In this document: positions 46,555-59,187 of the stretch, piece after piece | Numbering within the stretch: position 1 is the stretch's first letter | Layout of the letters: every line of letters begins with the position of its first letter | Origin: Microcebus murinus | Lineage: Eukaryota > Chordata > Mammalia > Primates > Cheirogaleidae | Length of the DNA stretch: 64,000 bases | Assembly: GCF_040939455.1 (NCBI RefSeq) | Contig: NC_134109.1 | Coordinates: 69,852,501-69,916,500 of the forward strand | Reading direction: 5' to 3' | Made by a program: the position numbers and the translations under genes | Notes under the pieces: model-generated | Databases searched by the model: none | Seen by the model: only the letters and a program-made list of their open reading frames with translations | What the model was told of the DNA's origin: nothing

Positions 46555-49500
46555 AATGAGTTAGGCAAAATAGAACTACCACATGACCCAGCATATGGGT
46601 ATATATCCAAAGGATGGAAATACACTATACTGAAAAATATCTGTACTTCCATGTTTATTGTAGCACTATTCACAATAGGTAAGATATGGATTCAACCTAA
46701 GTGTGCATCAGTGGATGAATGGATAAAGAAATCGTGGTGCGTATATACAATGGAATATTATATAACCACAAAAAGAATGAAATCTTGCCATTTGAAACAA
46801 CAGGAATGGAACTGGAGAACATTATGTTTAGTGAAATAAGCCAAGCACAGAAAGACAAATCTTGCATATTCTCACTCATATGTGGGAGTTAAATATTGAA
46901 AGCAATTGATTGCATGGAGACAAAGAAGAGAATGACAGCAGAGGTGGAAGGGTAGAAGGGAAGGGGGATAGAGTGGGGGTGGTTAATGGGTGCAAAAATG
47001 TAGTTAGATAGTTAGAATGAACAATATTTGATAGCATGATAAAGTGACTATATCAACAATAAGTTAGGGTATACTTAAAAGGGTGCTCAATTTTCTTGAA
47101 TGCTTTTTCTGCATCTATTGAGATGATCATATGATCTTTGCTTTTGCTTCTGTTTGTGTGGTAAATAACATTTGTGGATTTATGTATGCTGAACCATCCT
47201 TTCATCCCTGGGATGAAGATCACTTGGTCTTGGTGGATTATTTTTTGATGTGCTGTTGAATTTGGTTTGCTAGAATTTTATTGAGGATTTTTGTGTCTAT
47301 ATTGATGAGGGATTTTGGTCTATAGTTTTCTTCTTCTGTTGTGTTCTTTCCTGGCTTTGGTGTCAAGGTGATACTGGCTTTATAGAATGAGTTGGGAAGG
47401 ATTCCTTCCTTCTTGATGTTATGAAATATTTTCTGCAATATGAGTACCAATTCTTCTTTATAGGCTGATAAAATTCAGCTGTGAAACCATCTGGTCTGGG
47501 ACATTTTTTTGTTGGAAGATTTTTTATTGCTGCTTCAAATCCATTGCTCATAATTGGTGTTCAGAAGTTCTATTTCTTCCTGACTGAGCCTTGGGAGGTT
47601 GTGTGTTTCCAGGAATTTGTCCATTTCCTCAATGTTTTCGAGTTTATGTACATAGAGATTTTTATAGTATTCACACATGATATTTTGTATTTCTGTGGTA
47701 TCAGTTGTAATATCTCCCTTTTCACTTCTGATTGAGCTTATTTGGGTCCTTTCTTTTCTATTTCTGGTTAATCTGGTGAGAAGTGTATCAATTTTGTTTA
47801 TCTTTTCAAAGAACCAACTTTTTATTTCATTAGTCTTCTGTATTCTTTTTTTATTTCATTTAGTTTTTCTCTGACCTTAGTTATTTCTTTTCTTCTGCTG
47901 GGTTTGGGTTTGGTTGGGTCTTTTTTTTTTTCTGGTTCCTTGAGGTGATTCATTAGATTGTTGATTTGTGACCTTTCTGTTTTTTTGATGTAGGCATTTA
48001 AGGCTATGAATTTTCCCCTGAGGACTGCTTTAGCTGAATCCCACAGATTTTGATAATTTGTGTCCCTTTGTCATTTAGTTCAAGGAATCTTTTGATTTCT
48101 ACCTTAATTTCCTCCTTGACCCAATAATTATTCAGCAGCAGGTTGTTTAATTTATATGACTTTGTGTAGAATTGAGTGTTTCTGTTGGAGTTGATTTGTA
48201 ATTTTATTCCACCGTGGTTAGAGAAGATACATGGAATAATTTCCATTTTTTTGAATTTGTTGAAACATTTTATTTTTTGGCCTAAGATGTGATCTATCTT
48301 AGAGAATGTTCCATGTGCCAATGATCAGTAGTTTTTGGGTAAAATATTCTGTCAATATCTGTTAGGCTCTAGAGTCCAAGTTAAGTCCCATGTTTCTTTA
48401 TTTATTTTCTGCTTTCAGGATCTGTCCCATTCTTTCAGTGGGGTGTTGAAGTCCCTGGCTAATATGATGCTGCTATTTTTCTCTTTGTTTAGATATAATA
48501 GGGTTTGCTTTATGAATCTGGGCACACCTGTGTTAGGTGCATAAATGTTTAGGATTGTTATGTCTTCTTGTTGAATTGCTCCCTTTACTATTATATAGTG
48601 ACCATCTTTGTCTTTCTTTAATATTGTTGAAGTCTATGTTATCTGATATGAGAATGGCTATACCTGCTTTCTTTTGATTTCCATTTGCATGAAATATTGT
48701 TTTCCATCCCTTCACTTTGAGTCTGAATGAGTCTTTGTGGGTTAGATGTGTTTCCTAGAGACAGCAGATACTTGGCTTGTATGTCTTTTTATCCAGTCAG
48801 CCAGCCTATGTCTTTTGAATGAGGAATTCAAGCTGTTCACAATTATTAAAGAATTAATAAGTACGATGCATTTCTGTTCATCTTATTGTGTAGAATCTTG
48901 TTGATTTGTTTTACCTCTTGGGTCATTATTTAATATGGGCTCTGAGCTTTAGCTTTTGGGTGATTTTACACTGGTGGGTTTTTACTGTGCTGATCGATAT
49001 ATAATGCAGATCAGAGTACTTCCTGCAGGGCAGGTCTGGTCTTGACAAATTCCCTCAGTGTTTGCTTGTCTGAAAAAGTCATTATTTCTCCCTCAAATAA
49101 GAAACTTAGTTTCTCAGGATATAAAATTCTAGGCTGGCCATTATTCTATTTAAGAAAACTGAGATGGGGCCCCAATCCCTTCTTGCTTGTAAGGTCTCAG
49201 TTGAGAAGTCTACAGTTAGCCGGGTGGGTTTTCCTTTGTAAGTTACCTGATGCTTTCACCTTATGGCTTGCAGGAGTTTCTCCTTTATGTTAACTTTGGC
49301 TAGTCTGATGACTATGTGTTGTGGTGATTACCTCTTTGCAATGAATCTCTAGGTATTTGTTGAGCTTCTTATGCCTGGATATCCAAATTTCTCGCAAGCC
49401 CAGGGAAGTTTTTCTGAATTATTCACTCAAATAGATTTTCCAACCCTTGTGTGTTTTCTTCTTCACCCTCAGGGATGCTTATAAGTTTTACATTTGGCCT

Positions 49501-50440
49501 CTTATAATTCTTACATTTGGCCTTCCATATTTCTTGTAGGCTTTGTTCCCTCCTCTTAATTATCCGTTGTTTATTTTTGACTGACTTGTTTAATTCAAAG
49601 ATGTTATCTTCAAGCTCTAGGAGTCTTTCTTCTACTTGGTCTAGTCCATTCTTAAGACTTTCCACTGTGTTTTGTATTTCCTTGATGAATTTTTCATTTC
49701 CAGAAGTTCTATTTGATTTTTAAAAATAATTTGAGTTCTTTAGTGAATTTTTCATTCATTTCCTGAATTTTTTTGTGGTTTCTTTGTGTCGGTTTTCCAT
49801 TTTCTCCTGGATTTTGTTGAGCTAGCTTATAATCCATATTTGGAATTCTTTATTCATCATTTCAATATTCTGATTTTGGTTGGTATCTATTGCTACAGAT
49901 GTGGTGTTCCCTTCTGGGGGTGACGTTTTGCTCTGATTTTTCATACTTCTGGGGTTCTTTCATTGATCCCTTCTTATCTGCAGAAGCTATTGCTTCTTAT
50001 TTTTGGATTTCTTTTGTTTACATAGGGCTTATTCCTCTCCCCTCACTTGTATGGGTGTTTTTGTAGCATACGTTGTGTAAGAACCTTTGGCTTTGCTTGT
50101 GGTTGCTTTGATGGTGATGTAGGTTCTGGATGGATGCCTTGGTTATAGATATCCTCGGTGTGGTGGTTTTTTTAGTTGCTAGTTGTTGGTAGGTTGTAGG
50201 AGTGGTGAGCTATGTTGGGGTATACTTTAAAATAACTAAAAAAGTGAAATTGGAATGTTCCTAACACAAAGAAATGTTAAATGCATGAGATGATGGATGC
50301 CCCAATTATCCTGATTTGATTAATTCACCTTGTATGCCTGTATCAAAGCATCCATCACCTGTGCCCTATGATATACAACTATTATGCACCCATAATGATT
50401 AAAAATAAAAAATTAAAAAATGTCAAAAGTAGAAAAAAAT
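46555..50440 (+). mobile_element. L1 3' end, sense, split by a 3.1-kb antisense L1
   Basis: 46555-47080 carries the end of ORF2 and early 3' UTR (gcactattcacaataggtaa, ctcactcatatgtgggag). 50213-50440 carries the late 3' UTR and A-rich tail (tgatggatgccccaattat). The broken phrase at the join is gggtatactt / aaaataactaa. Confidence 0.85.
47081..50212 (-). mobile_element. L1, antisense, nested, 5' UTR + ORF1 + first half of ORF2
   Basis: Reading right to left: 5' UTR (about 50212-49800), ORF1 (coiled coil near 49665, RNA-binding LISIPEGEEENTQGLENLFE, TGA near 49012), then ORF2 endonuclease (GWKTIFHANGNQKKAGIAIL, FSKIDHILGQK) and the start of reverse transcriptase ([27 protein letters not shown]). 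It stops abruptly inside ORF2. Frames have stops, so it is inactive. Short duplications flank it (gttagggtatactt / gttggggtatacttt). Confidence 0.88.
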
Positions 50441-50514
50441 GAGTTGAGGAATGTCCTCTATTTTTTTTTTCTGTTTTCTTTCTCTTCTCTGGAATAGCTG
50501 GGTAAGAATAGAAT

Positions 50515-51005
50515 AATATTTTAGTTATTGGTTGCTACTGACATTGAGTAGCTTAAAACAATAATTATTAATTTTGTTTACAAATCTGTAATTTGGGCAA
50601 GGCTTGGTGGGCCAGCTTGTTTCTCCTCCAGGTGGTGACAGCTGGGGCAGCTCAAAGGCAGGGGTAGGGGAAGGGGGAGCTGGAATCATCTCATAGCTTG
50701 TTTACTTACATGCTTGGCAATTGATGGTGGTTGTTGGCTAGGATCTCAGTGAGGCTGTTGGCTGCATACTACATGTACCCTCTCCATGTGGCTGCTTGGC
50801 TTCCTCTCAGAACAGTGGCTGGGTTCCAAGAGCAAGCATTCCCAAGAGACAGGGAATAGACGCAGCCCGTTTCTTGAGGTCTGGGCCTGGCATTGGCACA
50901 GTGTCACATCTGCTGTACTGTATTGGTCAAGTAATCACAGAGCCCAGATTCAAGGGGAGAGAATGTGAAATAGAGTCTACTTCTTGGTATGAGGAGTGCC
51001 ATAGA
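50515..51005 (-). mobile_element. Probable MaLR (MLT1-like) LTR, antisense
   Basis: gcttaaaacaataattatta near one end, tccatgtggctgcttggctt in the middle, tattggtcaagtaatcac and a tctacttcttggtatgagg end. Family call is from memory. Confidence 0.5.
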
Positions 51006-51039
51006 ATTTGGGAGCTACTTAAAAAAATTCTACAAATAA

Positions 51040-52348
51040 TCCAGTCCTTGATTGCTTTGGTAACACTTACCTTTAAAACTGAGTTTCATCTTTTCTTTGT
51101 GGGAATTTTAATCACAGCTTCAACTTCTTTAATTATTTTAAGACCAATCAAATTTCCTATTTCTTCTTGGGTCAGTTTTGGCAAGTTATATTTTTCTAGG
51201 AATATGTCCTTTTAAATAAAAATTTCAAGTTTCTGCATAAGACTCATTGACTATAATATTCTTTTATGATCTTTTAAATCTCTGCAACATCTGTAATGTT
51301 TCATTTTATTTGTTTTAAATTTATTTTCTTTTTTCTTTTTTTTAAATTTATTTTCTTGATCATTTTGTCAGAAGTTTTCAATTTTGTCTTTTTGAAGAAC
51401 TGACTTTTGGCTTTGTTGCTTTATTCTCCCTTTTCTATTTCATTAATTTCTAGTCTTTTTAATTTTATTTTTCTCTTTTCAGTGTTTTCTCATGATTTCC
51501 TTTTTCTCATGTCTTCAGCAGGATGGTAACCTCATTAATTTTCATCTTTTTTCTTTTCTTAAATAAATGTTTTAATTTATAAGTGTCCCTTTAAGTTCTG
51601 CTTTAGCTATATCTTACAAAATTTTATGTAGATAGTATTTTCATTATAGTTCAGCTTAATAAGTTTTCTAACTTCTAATTTAGTACTCTTTGGCCCATAA
51701 AGTAGTTAGAAGTATTTAAAAAGTTTCTAAACATATGACATTCTTTAGTTATCTCTTTGCTGTTGATTTTTTAATTTTATAGCAGTAAGAGAATATAGTC
51801 TGTTTAATGCCAATTCAATTTGTTAAAAAATGTCATGTGAATGTCTTTGCCTTGTATGTGGTCAATTTTTATAAAAGCTTCAGATGGGCTTTATTTATTT
51901 TTATTTTTTAGAGACATGGTTTTACTATGCTGCCCAGGCTGGTCTTGAATTCATGGGCTCAAGTGATTCTCCTGCCTCAGCCTCACAAATATAGATGGGA
52001 CTACAGGTGTGCACCACCATTCCCAGCCAGATGTGCTTTAAAAGAATGTGTATTTTCCAGTTGTTGTATGATGTTCTTTATACATCCATCAAGCTTGATA
52101 GTTGTATTATTTATTTTTATCTGCCTCAGCTATCAATAACTAAAATAACCATGTGAAATATTCCATTACAGTGATGGTTTTGTCAATATTTTCTTTTGAT
52201 CCTGTCAATTCTTGCTTTACATCTTTTGCAGCTATGCTATTCAGTAAATTGAACTTTGCATCATTAGGCAATGATCCTCCTCACCTTTGTAATGCTATTT
52301 TTGGACTTAAAGTCTATTTTACCTAATATTAATAAACACATGCCAACA
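51040..52348 (-). mobile_element. Old L1 ORF2 region, antisense
   Basis: T-rich antisense L1: tctttttgaagaactgactt, ctatttcattaatttctag, gctttagctatatcttaca. Interrupted by an Alu monomer. Confidence 0.75.
51890..52029 (-). mobile_element. Free Alu monomer (FLAM), antisense
   Basis: tttttagagacatggtttta through gtgcaccaccattcccagcc, a single arm. Confidence 0.8.
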
Positions 52349-52655
52349 TTTTTCTTTTCTTTTTTTTTTTTTTTTTGAGACAGAGTCTCGCTCAGGTGCC
52401 TCAGCTAGAGTGCAGTGGCGTCATTGTAGCTCACTGAAACCTTAAACTCGTGGGCTCAAGTGATTCTCCTGCCTCAGCCTCCTGAGTAGCTGGGACTACA
52501 GGTGTGGGCCACCATGCCTGGCTAATTTTTCTGTTTTGTAGAGATGAGGGACTCACTGTTGCTCAGGCTGGTCTCAAACTCCTAACCTCAAACAATCCTC
52601 CTGCTTTGGCCTTTCAGAGTGCTAGGATTACAGGTATGGACCACTGCACCTGGCC
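52349..52655 (-). mobile_element. Old Alu (AluJ-like), antisense
   Basis: Poly(T) plus diverged dimer ending gcacctggcc; no lemur-type middle. Confidence 0.85.
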
Positions 52656-52743
52656 CTAAAATCATAAATATCTAATAAGTTTTTTTTATATCTTCTAACA
52701 TTATGTTGACTCTCATTATGCTTTTGGACATTTCATGACTATA

Positions 52744-52830
52744 GAAAGTAGTAAAAACAATAAGGTTTTCTCACTTTTGAAGGTACTAACATTTCTAAAA
52801 GTGAGAAAACTTTATTGTTCTTACTATTTC
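52744..52830. repeat. Long imperfect hairpin
   Basis: Arms at 52744-52779 and 52797-52830 pair over about 34 bases with few mismatches; the core is aacaataaggttttctcact against agtgagaaaactttattgtt. The loop is about 17 bases. Confidence 0.85.
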
Positions 52831-52969
52831 TTTCCTTTTCAAAAAATAAAATGGTTTTTTTTGGGGGGTGAAGTATACATATATATAGAAAACAATCCTA
52901 GATGTACATTCAATGAATTATCACAAAGTAAACACATTTACAATCTTACTGCTGAGGGCAAGAAATAGA

Positions 52970-53560
52970 GTATTTGTTTATAATAGGCAAGATATGGAAT
53001 CTACCTATGTGTCTATCAACGGATGAGTGAATAAAGAAAATGTGGGAATACTATTCAGCCTTATATAGAAATAAATTCTGTCACTTGCAACAACATAGAT
53101 GAACCTGGGGGATGTTCTTTATGTTAAGTGAAATAAACCAGGCCCATAAAGGCCAATTCCGCATGATCTCACTTATATGGGAAATCTAAAAAAGTTGAAC
53201 TCATAGAAGTAGAGAAGAGAATGGTGGTTACCAGAGGCTGAAGGGGAGGGGGTGTTTAGGAGATGTTGGAGAAAGGATACAAAATTTCAACTAGATAGAA
53301 GGAATAAGTTTGAGAGATCTATTGTACAAGATGGTGACTATAATTAATGCCAACGTATTATAGTCTTGAAAATTGCTTAGAGAGTAGATTTAAGGGTTCT
53401 CACCACACAAAAATATAACTACCTGAGGCATTGCATATGTTAATTAGCTCAGTTTAGCCATTCCATAATGTATACATATTTCAAAATAATATGTTGTATG
53501 TGATAAATATTTTAATAAAATTTTATCAATTAAAATACATTTAAAAAAAAGAAATAGAGT
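52970..53560 (+). mobile_element. L1 3' end, sense (L1M type)
   Basis: gtgtctatcaacggatgag, ttatgttaagtgaaataaac, gtggttaccagaggctgaag, ending in caattaaaatacatttaaa. Confidence 0.85.
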
Positions 53561-54193
53561 ATATCAGCAATCCAGAAGTTCCCCTTGTGCCTTTTCTCAA
53601 TTATTTACTCTTCTCTCCTCCCCAGATGAAGCACTATTTTGACTTCTAACACTATAAATTAGTTTTGCATCTTCTTGAGTTTTATATAAATGCAATCATA
53701 TAGTAAGCGATGTTTTGGGTCTGGCTTTTTTTTAACATTATATTTGTGAGATTAATCCATGTTTGTGCTCATAGAAATACTTCATTTTCATTGCAGGATA
53801 CTATTTCATTGTATGAACACATAATGTATCCATTCTTCTGTTATTAACATTTGGGTTGTTTCTACTTTTCAGCTTTTTTGAATAAGGTTCCCAAACACAT
53901 TCCAGTACATGTCTTTTGGGGGTACATATGTATATAGTTCTGCTGATTATGTAACTAGGGGTAGAATTGATATGGCATAGGTATGAATATGTTTAACACA
54001 AGTAGAAATTTCTCAATAATTTTCTAAAGTAATTGTACTAATATATGCCCCTTAAACACAGTATGAAAGTTCCATTTGCTCCAATCCTTGGCAACACTTG
54101 ATATTGTCAATCTTTTTGATGTTAGCTATTCTGATAGGTGTGAATTTTATGTTGTATTTCTCCGATTACTAATGAGATTTAGCAATTTTTCAC

Positions 54194-54522
54194 TTTTTTT
54201 TTTTTTTTGAGACAGAGTCTCGCTTTGTTGTCCAGGCTAGAGTGAGTGCCGTGGCGTCAGGCTAGCTCACAGCAACCTCAAACTCCTGGGCTCGAGCGAT
54301 CCTTCTGCCTCAGCCTCCTGAGTAGCTGGGACTACAGGCATGCGCCACCATGCCCGGCTAATTTTTCCTATATATATCAGTTGGCCAATTAATTTCTTTC
54401 TATTTATAGTAGAGACGGGGTCTTGCTCTTGCTCAGGCTGGTTTTGAACTCCTGACCTTGAGCAATCCACCCGTCTCGGCCTCCCAAGAGCTAGGATTAC
54501 AGGCGTGAGCCACCGCGCCCGG
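54194..54522 (-). mobile_element. Alu, antisense
   Basis: Target duplication caatttttcactttttt on both sides. Confidence 0.93.
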
Positions 54523-54813
54523 CCAATTTTTCACTTTTTTATGGGTCACATGCCTGTTTAAATCTCTTGCTCATTTTTTCTATTGGGTTGCCTGTCTTTT
54601 TCTTATTACTTTTAAAGACTTTTTAATATGATGTGGCCATTTTATTAGTAACATGTGTTGCAAAAATTGTTTCCATTCTATAATTGCCTTTTTAGCTTCT
54701 AAATGGTATCTTTTGATGAATAGACCTTTCTGGTTTTCAGATAGTTCAAATTATAGTATTAGTTTTTTCTCCATAAATAATTCCTGCTTTTTATGTAAAT
54801 TTAAAAAATGTAG

Positions 54814-55124
54814 GCCGGGCGTGGTGGCTCATGCCTGTAATCCTAGCACTTTGGGAGGCCGAGGCGGGCGGATTGCTCAAGGTCAGGAGTTCAAAACCAG
54901 CCTGAGCGAGACCCCGTCTCTACCAAAAATAGAAATAAATTAATTGACCAACTAAAAATATATATACAAAAAATTAGCCAGGCATGGTGGCGCATGCCTG
55001 TAGTCCCAGCTACTCGGGAGGCTGAGGCAGAAGGATTGCTGAGCCCGGGAGATTGAGGTTGCTGTGAGCCAGGCTGATGCCACGGCACTCACTCTAGCCT
55101 GGGCAACAAAGTGAGACTCTGTTT

Positions 55125-55145
<21 letters not shown>
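54814..55145 (+). mobile_element. Alu, sense
   Basis: Full dimer with a 30-odd base poly(A), followed by a second copy of the Alu end (55155-55209). Confidence 0.92.
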
Positions 55146-55154
<9 letters not shown>

Positions 55155-55157
<3 letters not shown>

Positions 55158-55209
55158 TCCACTCACTCTAGCCTAGGCAACAAAGCGAGACTCTGTCTCA
55201 AAAAAAAAA
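55155..55209 (+). repeat. Duplicated Alu 3' end
   Basis: cactcactctagcctaggca to a second A run; repeats the last 50 bases of the preceding Alu. Confidence 0.85.
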
Positions 55210-55782
55210 TGTTTTCATGCCTAAAGTAATAAAGGACATATGTTTATGCTTATCCTCTAGAAGTGTCATTGTTTTCACTTTTATATCTAGATATACTACC
55301 TCCTCAGAAGGTGTCTTGTGAAGAGTGTGAGACATGGGTCACTTTAATTTTTTTCCATTATAGTATCCAGTTGACCAGGCATCATTTATTGGAAATACTG
55401 TCCTAAATAAAATATTCATGTATATGTAGGTTTATTTCTGGACTCCCTATTCTATTCCATTGATGTATTCATTCATCCTTGCAGCAATACTGCACTACCT
55501 TAATTATTGTAGCTTTATAAGATTTGATATCTGATACATTAAGTCTTCCAACTTTGTAATTGTTCAGGGTTGTCATGGCTATTATTGGCCCATTGCATTT
55601 TCATATAAATTTTAGAGCTAGTATGTCAGTTTCTACAAACCACCTCTCTGGATTATGGTTGTTATTATATGAACATATAGATTAATTTAGAGGATAATAT
55701 AGAGTCTTCTGACCCATAAATATGGAATATCACTTCATTTATTTAAATATTCTTTTATTTTTCTTAATAATGTTTTGTAGTT

Positions 55783-56114
55783 CTTTTTTTTTTTTTTTTT
55801 TTTTTGAGACAGAGTCTCACTTTGTTGCCCAGGGTAGAGTGAGTGCCGTGGCGTCAACCTAGCTCACAGCAACCTCAATCTCCTGGGCTCAGCAATCCTT
55901 CTGCCTCAGCCTCCCGAGTAGCTGGGACTACAGGCATGTGCCACCATGCCCGGCTAAATTTTTCTATATATATTTTTAGTTGGCCAATTAATTTCTTTCT
56001 ATTTTTGAGACGGAGTCTTGCTCAGGCTGGTTTCGAACTCCTGACCTTGAGCAATCCGCCTGCCTCGGCCTCCCAAAGTGCTAGGATTATAGGCGTGAGC
56101 CACCGCGCCCGGCC
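55783..56114 (-). mobile_element. Alu, antisense
   Basis: Full dimer; flanks share gttttgtagttctt. Confidence 0.92.
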
Positions 56115-57072
56115 AGTTTTGTAGTTCTTGAGTAAAGGACTTGTACATCTTTTGTTAGATTTATTCTAGGTATTTGGTATTTTTTGATGCTATTAAAAAT
56201 CATATCATTAAACATTTAAATTTTCTAATTATTGCTGGGCTATAAAAATATAATTTTCTTGTGGGCTGAAATTATATCAATTGAACTTATTAATATCAGT
56301 GGTGATAATTATGGCATTATTTCTTCCTTTCTCAATACCAAGTTCTTAAGATGGTCATATGATTATTTTTATTCCGTTGAAGTGGTGATTTATATTGATA
56401 AATTTTCAAATATTAAACCAGCCTTGCATTCTTGGAATAAGTTCTACTTGGTCTTGGTGTATTATTTTTCTTATGTATCATTTCATTCAGTTTGCTGATG
56501 TTTAGGATTTTTGCATTTTTGTGGGAAGGATTGGTTTGTAATTTTTCTTTATTATGACATCCTTTTCAGTTTTGGCATCAAGGTTTTATTAGCTGCATAG
56601 AGGGATCTGGAAAGTGGTTGATACTTTTCTTAGGCTTATATTCTCCTAGCTTCAAGTCTTGTAGAGAGAGTGCCTCTCTTCCATCAATTCCCATAAATAT
56701 CTCTGAATTGACACTCATTTGGTCTCACTGGTGTGATTTCAGTCAAATGGCATCCCTAAACCAGTAACCATGGCCATGCTCTGATTGCTTGAAGATGAAG
56801 TCAGCGGCACCCTAGCTATGGGGACAGAGAGAGGAGAGAATTTCCTGAGAAAAATCAGGGTCCTTTTGTGTTAAGATTGAAGAATGGATGCCAGACAGGT
56901 AGAAACTACATGTAACTGTTACATTATTTGGGTTTTTTTTCTGACTTAAAAAAATGCAAAAACTTCACATAGCCAAATTTATAAATTTATTTTTATATTT
57001 CTTTAATCTTTTAAAAAATTTATTTCATCAAATTCCTTTTTACTATCTTCCATCTTTATTTTTTAACTTTTT

Positions 57073-57421
57073 TTCTTGTTTTTTTTTTGTTGTTGTTGAG
57101 ACAGAGTGTCACTTAGTGTCCCTGGGTAGAGTGTAATAATGTGATTGTAGCTCACTGCAAGCTCCAACTCCTGGGCTGTGAGTGATCTTTCTGCCTCAGC
57201 CTCCCTGGTAGCTGGGAGGGACTAAAGGAGTGTGCCACAATGCCCGACTGGGTTTTCTGTATTTATTTATTTTTATTTTTGTTTTTCTTGTTTCTGTTTT
57301 GTAGAGATGGGGTCTTACTGTGCTTAGGCTGGTGTTGAACCCCTGAGCTCCAGCTATCCTCCCCTCTCCCTCCACCTTCCAGAGAGCTAGGATTACAGGT
57401 GTGAGCCACCACACCTGGACA
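57073..57421 (-). mobile_element. Old Alu, antisense
   Basis: Diverged dimer with a T-rich middle, ending cacacctggac. Confidence 0.82.
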
Positions 57422-57689
57422 CCATCTTTCATCTTTAATAAGATGATTTTTTTTCTGAAATTTTCTTCTTTTTTATGTTTTCAGGTTTTATATTTATCTA
57501 CTTAATTCATTTTTTTCCCTTAGGGCACAGGAAACCAGGAATACTTAACTCATTTTGAATTTATTTCAGTTTAAGATATGAAGTGAGAATTTAACTTTAT
57601 TTTTCCCTAAGAGAGTAGCAAATCTCTTAATTTACCTTCATTTGTTTAACTGATTCCTTCGTTAAAATATAATACCTTACATTTAACGT

Positions 57690-57925
57690 GACACTTACTC
57701 TGTACCAAGCCCTGTGCTCACCATTCTAACAAGTATTAACTCATTTAATGTTCATAAGGATTCTGTAAGGTAGACACTATTGTCATCTTCATATGCATGA
57801 CTGACATACAGAGAAGTCTTGTTTGCTCAAGATCAAAGGGCCAATGGGTAGCTGAGCGGGGCTATGAATGCAGGTAGTATGCTTCCAGCAGCTCTGCCCT
57901 CAATCTCTGTGCTAAACTGCCTCCT
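57690..57925 (-). mobile_element. MIR SINE, antisense
   Basis: ttaactcatttaatgttcat, tctgtaaggtagacactatt, gtgctaaactgcctcc are the reverse of MIR. Confidence 0.8.
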
Positions 57926-58578
57926 GAAATGATTGGCGTCCGCAGCATGTGAAATTTTGCAGCTAGTTGGCTTCTGTACAAGCATACTTTTGTTCTACCA
58001 GTGGACTTATACCAAGAACCAGTTGTTTGTTTTCAAATCTTTCTTTGATAATTGGACTTGTTATTGTAATTACGTATTTTAGCTGAGCAAAGATAAATCG
58101 ATGAAATATGAGTATAAAAAGAAATTTGTTTCTATGAAAACTAAGTTGATTCCTTTGCATAGATTACATAAAGGAAGGTAGTGAAAAAAACTGTGTTGGA
58201 TTAGGTGTCAGTGAAGACTATGTAGACTGGCAAACAGGCAAAGAGTTAAAATCTTAGAATTTTGCTTAGTTTCTCCAGCATCTTTAAAATTTTCAGACTA
58301 CCAAAACAAATCCTGAAAATTGTAGAACTTATATTATAAATGTGCTTTAACTGAAAAAGACTACAGCACAAAAAGGACATTAGTGAATGAATATATCTTT
58401 ATAGGTTTTAATTACACATAAATATTTAAGGCATGTATCAATTTTATATTGTTCTTCTGTTTTAATCTCTCTCCTACCCCCACCCCAAAATAGCCAATCA
58501 AGTACTAGTCCCAGTCTTTTTGGACTAGTCTTCTGTGGTTAGCGAACGGTCTTGGCATTATGTATTGGACTGATCTTT
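57926..58578. other. Intergenic, nothing recognised
   Basis: AT-rich, no gene or clear repeat. Confidence 0.35.
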
Positions 58579-58638
58579 TTTTTTTTTTTTTTTTTTTGAG
58601 ACAGACTCTCGCTTTGTTGCCCAGGCTAGAATGAGTGC
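58579..58638 (-). mobile_element. Alu tail end, strongly truncated, antisense
   Basis: Poly(T) plus about 35 bases of the right arm, bracketed by tggactgatctt on both sides. Confidence 0.88.
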
Positions 58639-59187
58639 TGGACTGATCTTCTTTACTTAATTATTAGAAACTCTATTTTTATGATCTGTTAGATACTTAT
58701 ATGTACTGCAGTATTTTGCCAGACTGTCTATTCAGTCTCACTATTCAATTTGTTAGTTCTTGACTTAAGTGCTTTAATATTTGATAGTTTTCTTTTTGTT
58801 TCCCATTTCTTGGTTATTCCACTTCATTAATTTTACATACATAAAATATTTCTGAAGTTTATCATAAATATATTCTTGTTGAGGATATATTATACCAATT
58901 TTAAAAGGTTCTAGCAAAGAAGGAATGTGAAATTTATTATTATAATCTTAAAATGAGGCAGGACTGAGGAACTGAGATACAGGCTAGGGTTAGAAACACC
59001 AAGAAATACCACACATAATAGTGCTACACTAAGTGTTCTGTACTCTCTGGACAAGAATGGACAAATAATAATACAAGTAAGAAACTACTGTAGATTAAAA
59101 AACATGGTAAAAACTGTCTATGAGGGGATAGTCCGTGGAGGTCAGGACAGGAGACAACTTTTCCTGTCTCTCAGGCCTGGCCCATCT
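58639..59187. other. 3' flank of the olfactory receptor, nothing recognised
   Basis: No repeat or coding exon recognised. Confidence 0.35.

Larger units (their letters stand above)
53570..56650 (-). mobile_element. L1M, long antisense fragment, broken by three Alus
   Basis: 53600-54193, 54523-54813, 55210-55782 and 56115-56650 are consecutive pieces (ggcaacacttgatattgtc, tattctattccattgatg, tgtaattgttcagggttgtc-like, ccttgcattcttggaataag) running 3' to 5' through the 3' UTR and late ORF2. Confidence 0.75.

Noticed and set aside
46555..50440. Twin-priming (5' inverted) single L1
   Set aside because: Twin priming puts the inverted 5' part before the 3' part; here the antisense block lies inside the 3' UTR with duplicated flanks, so nesting fits better.
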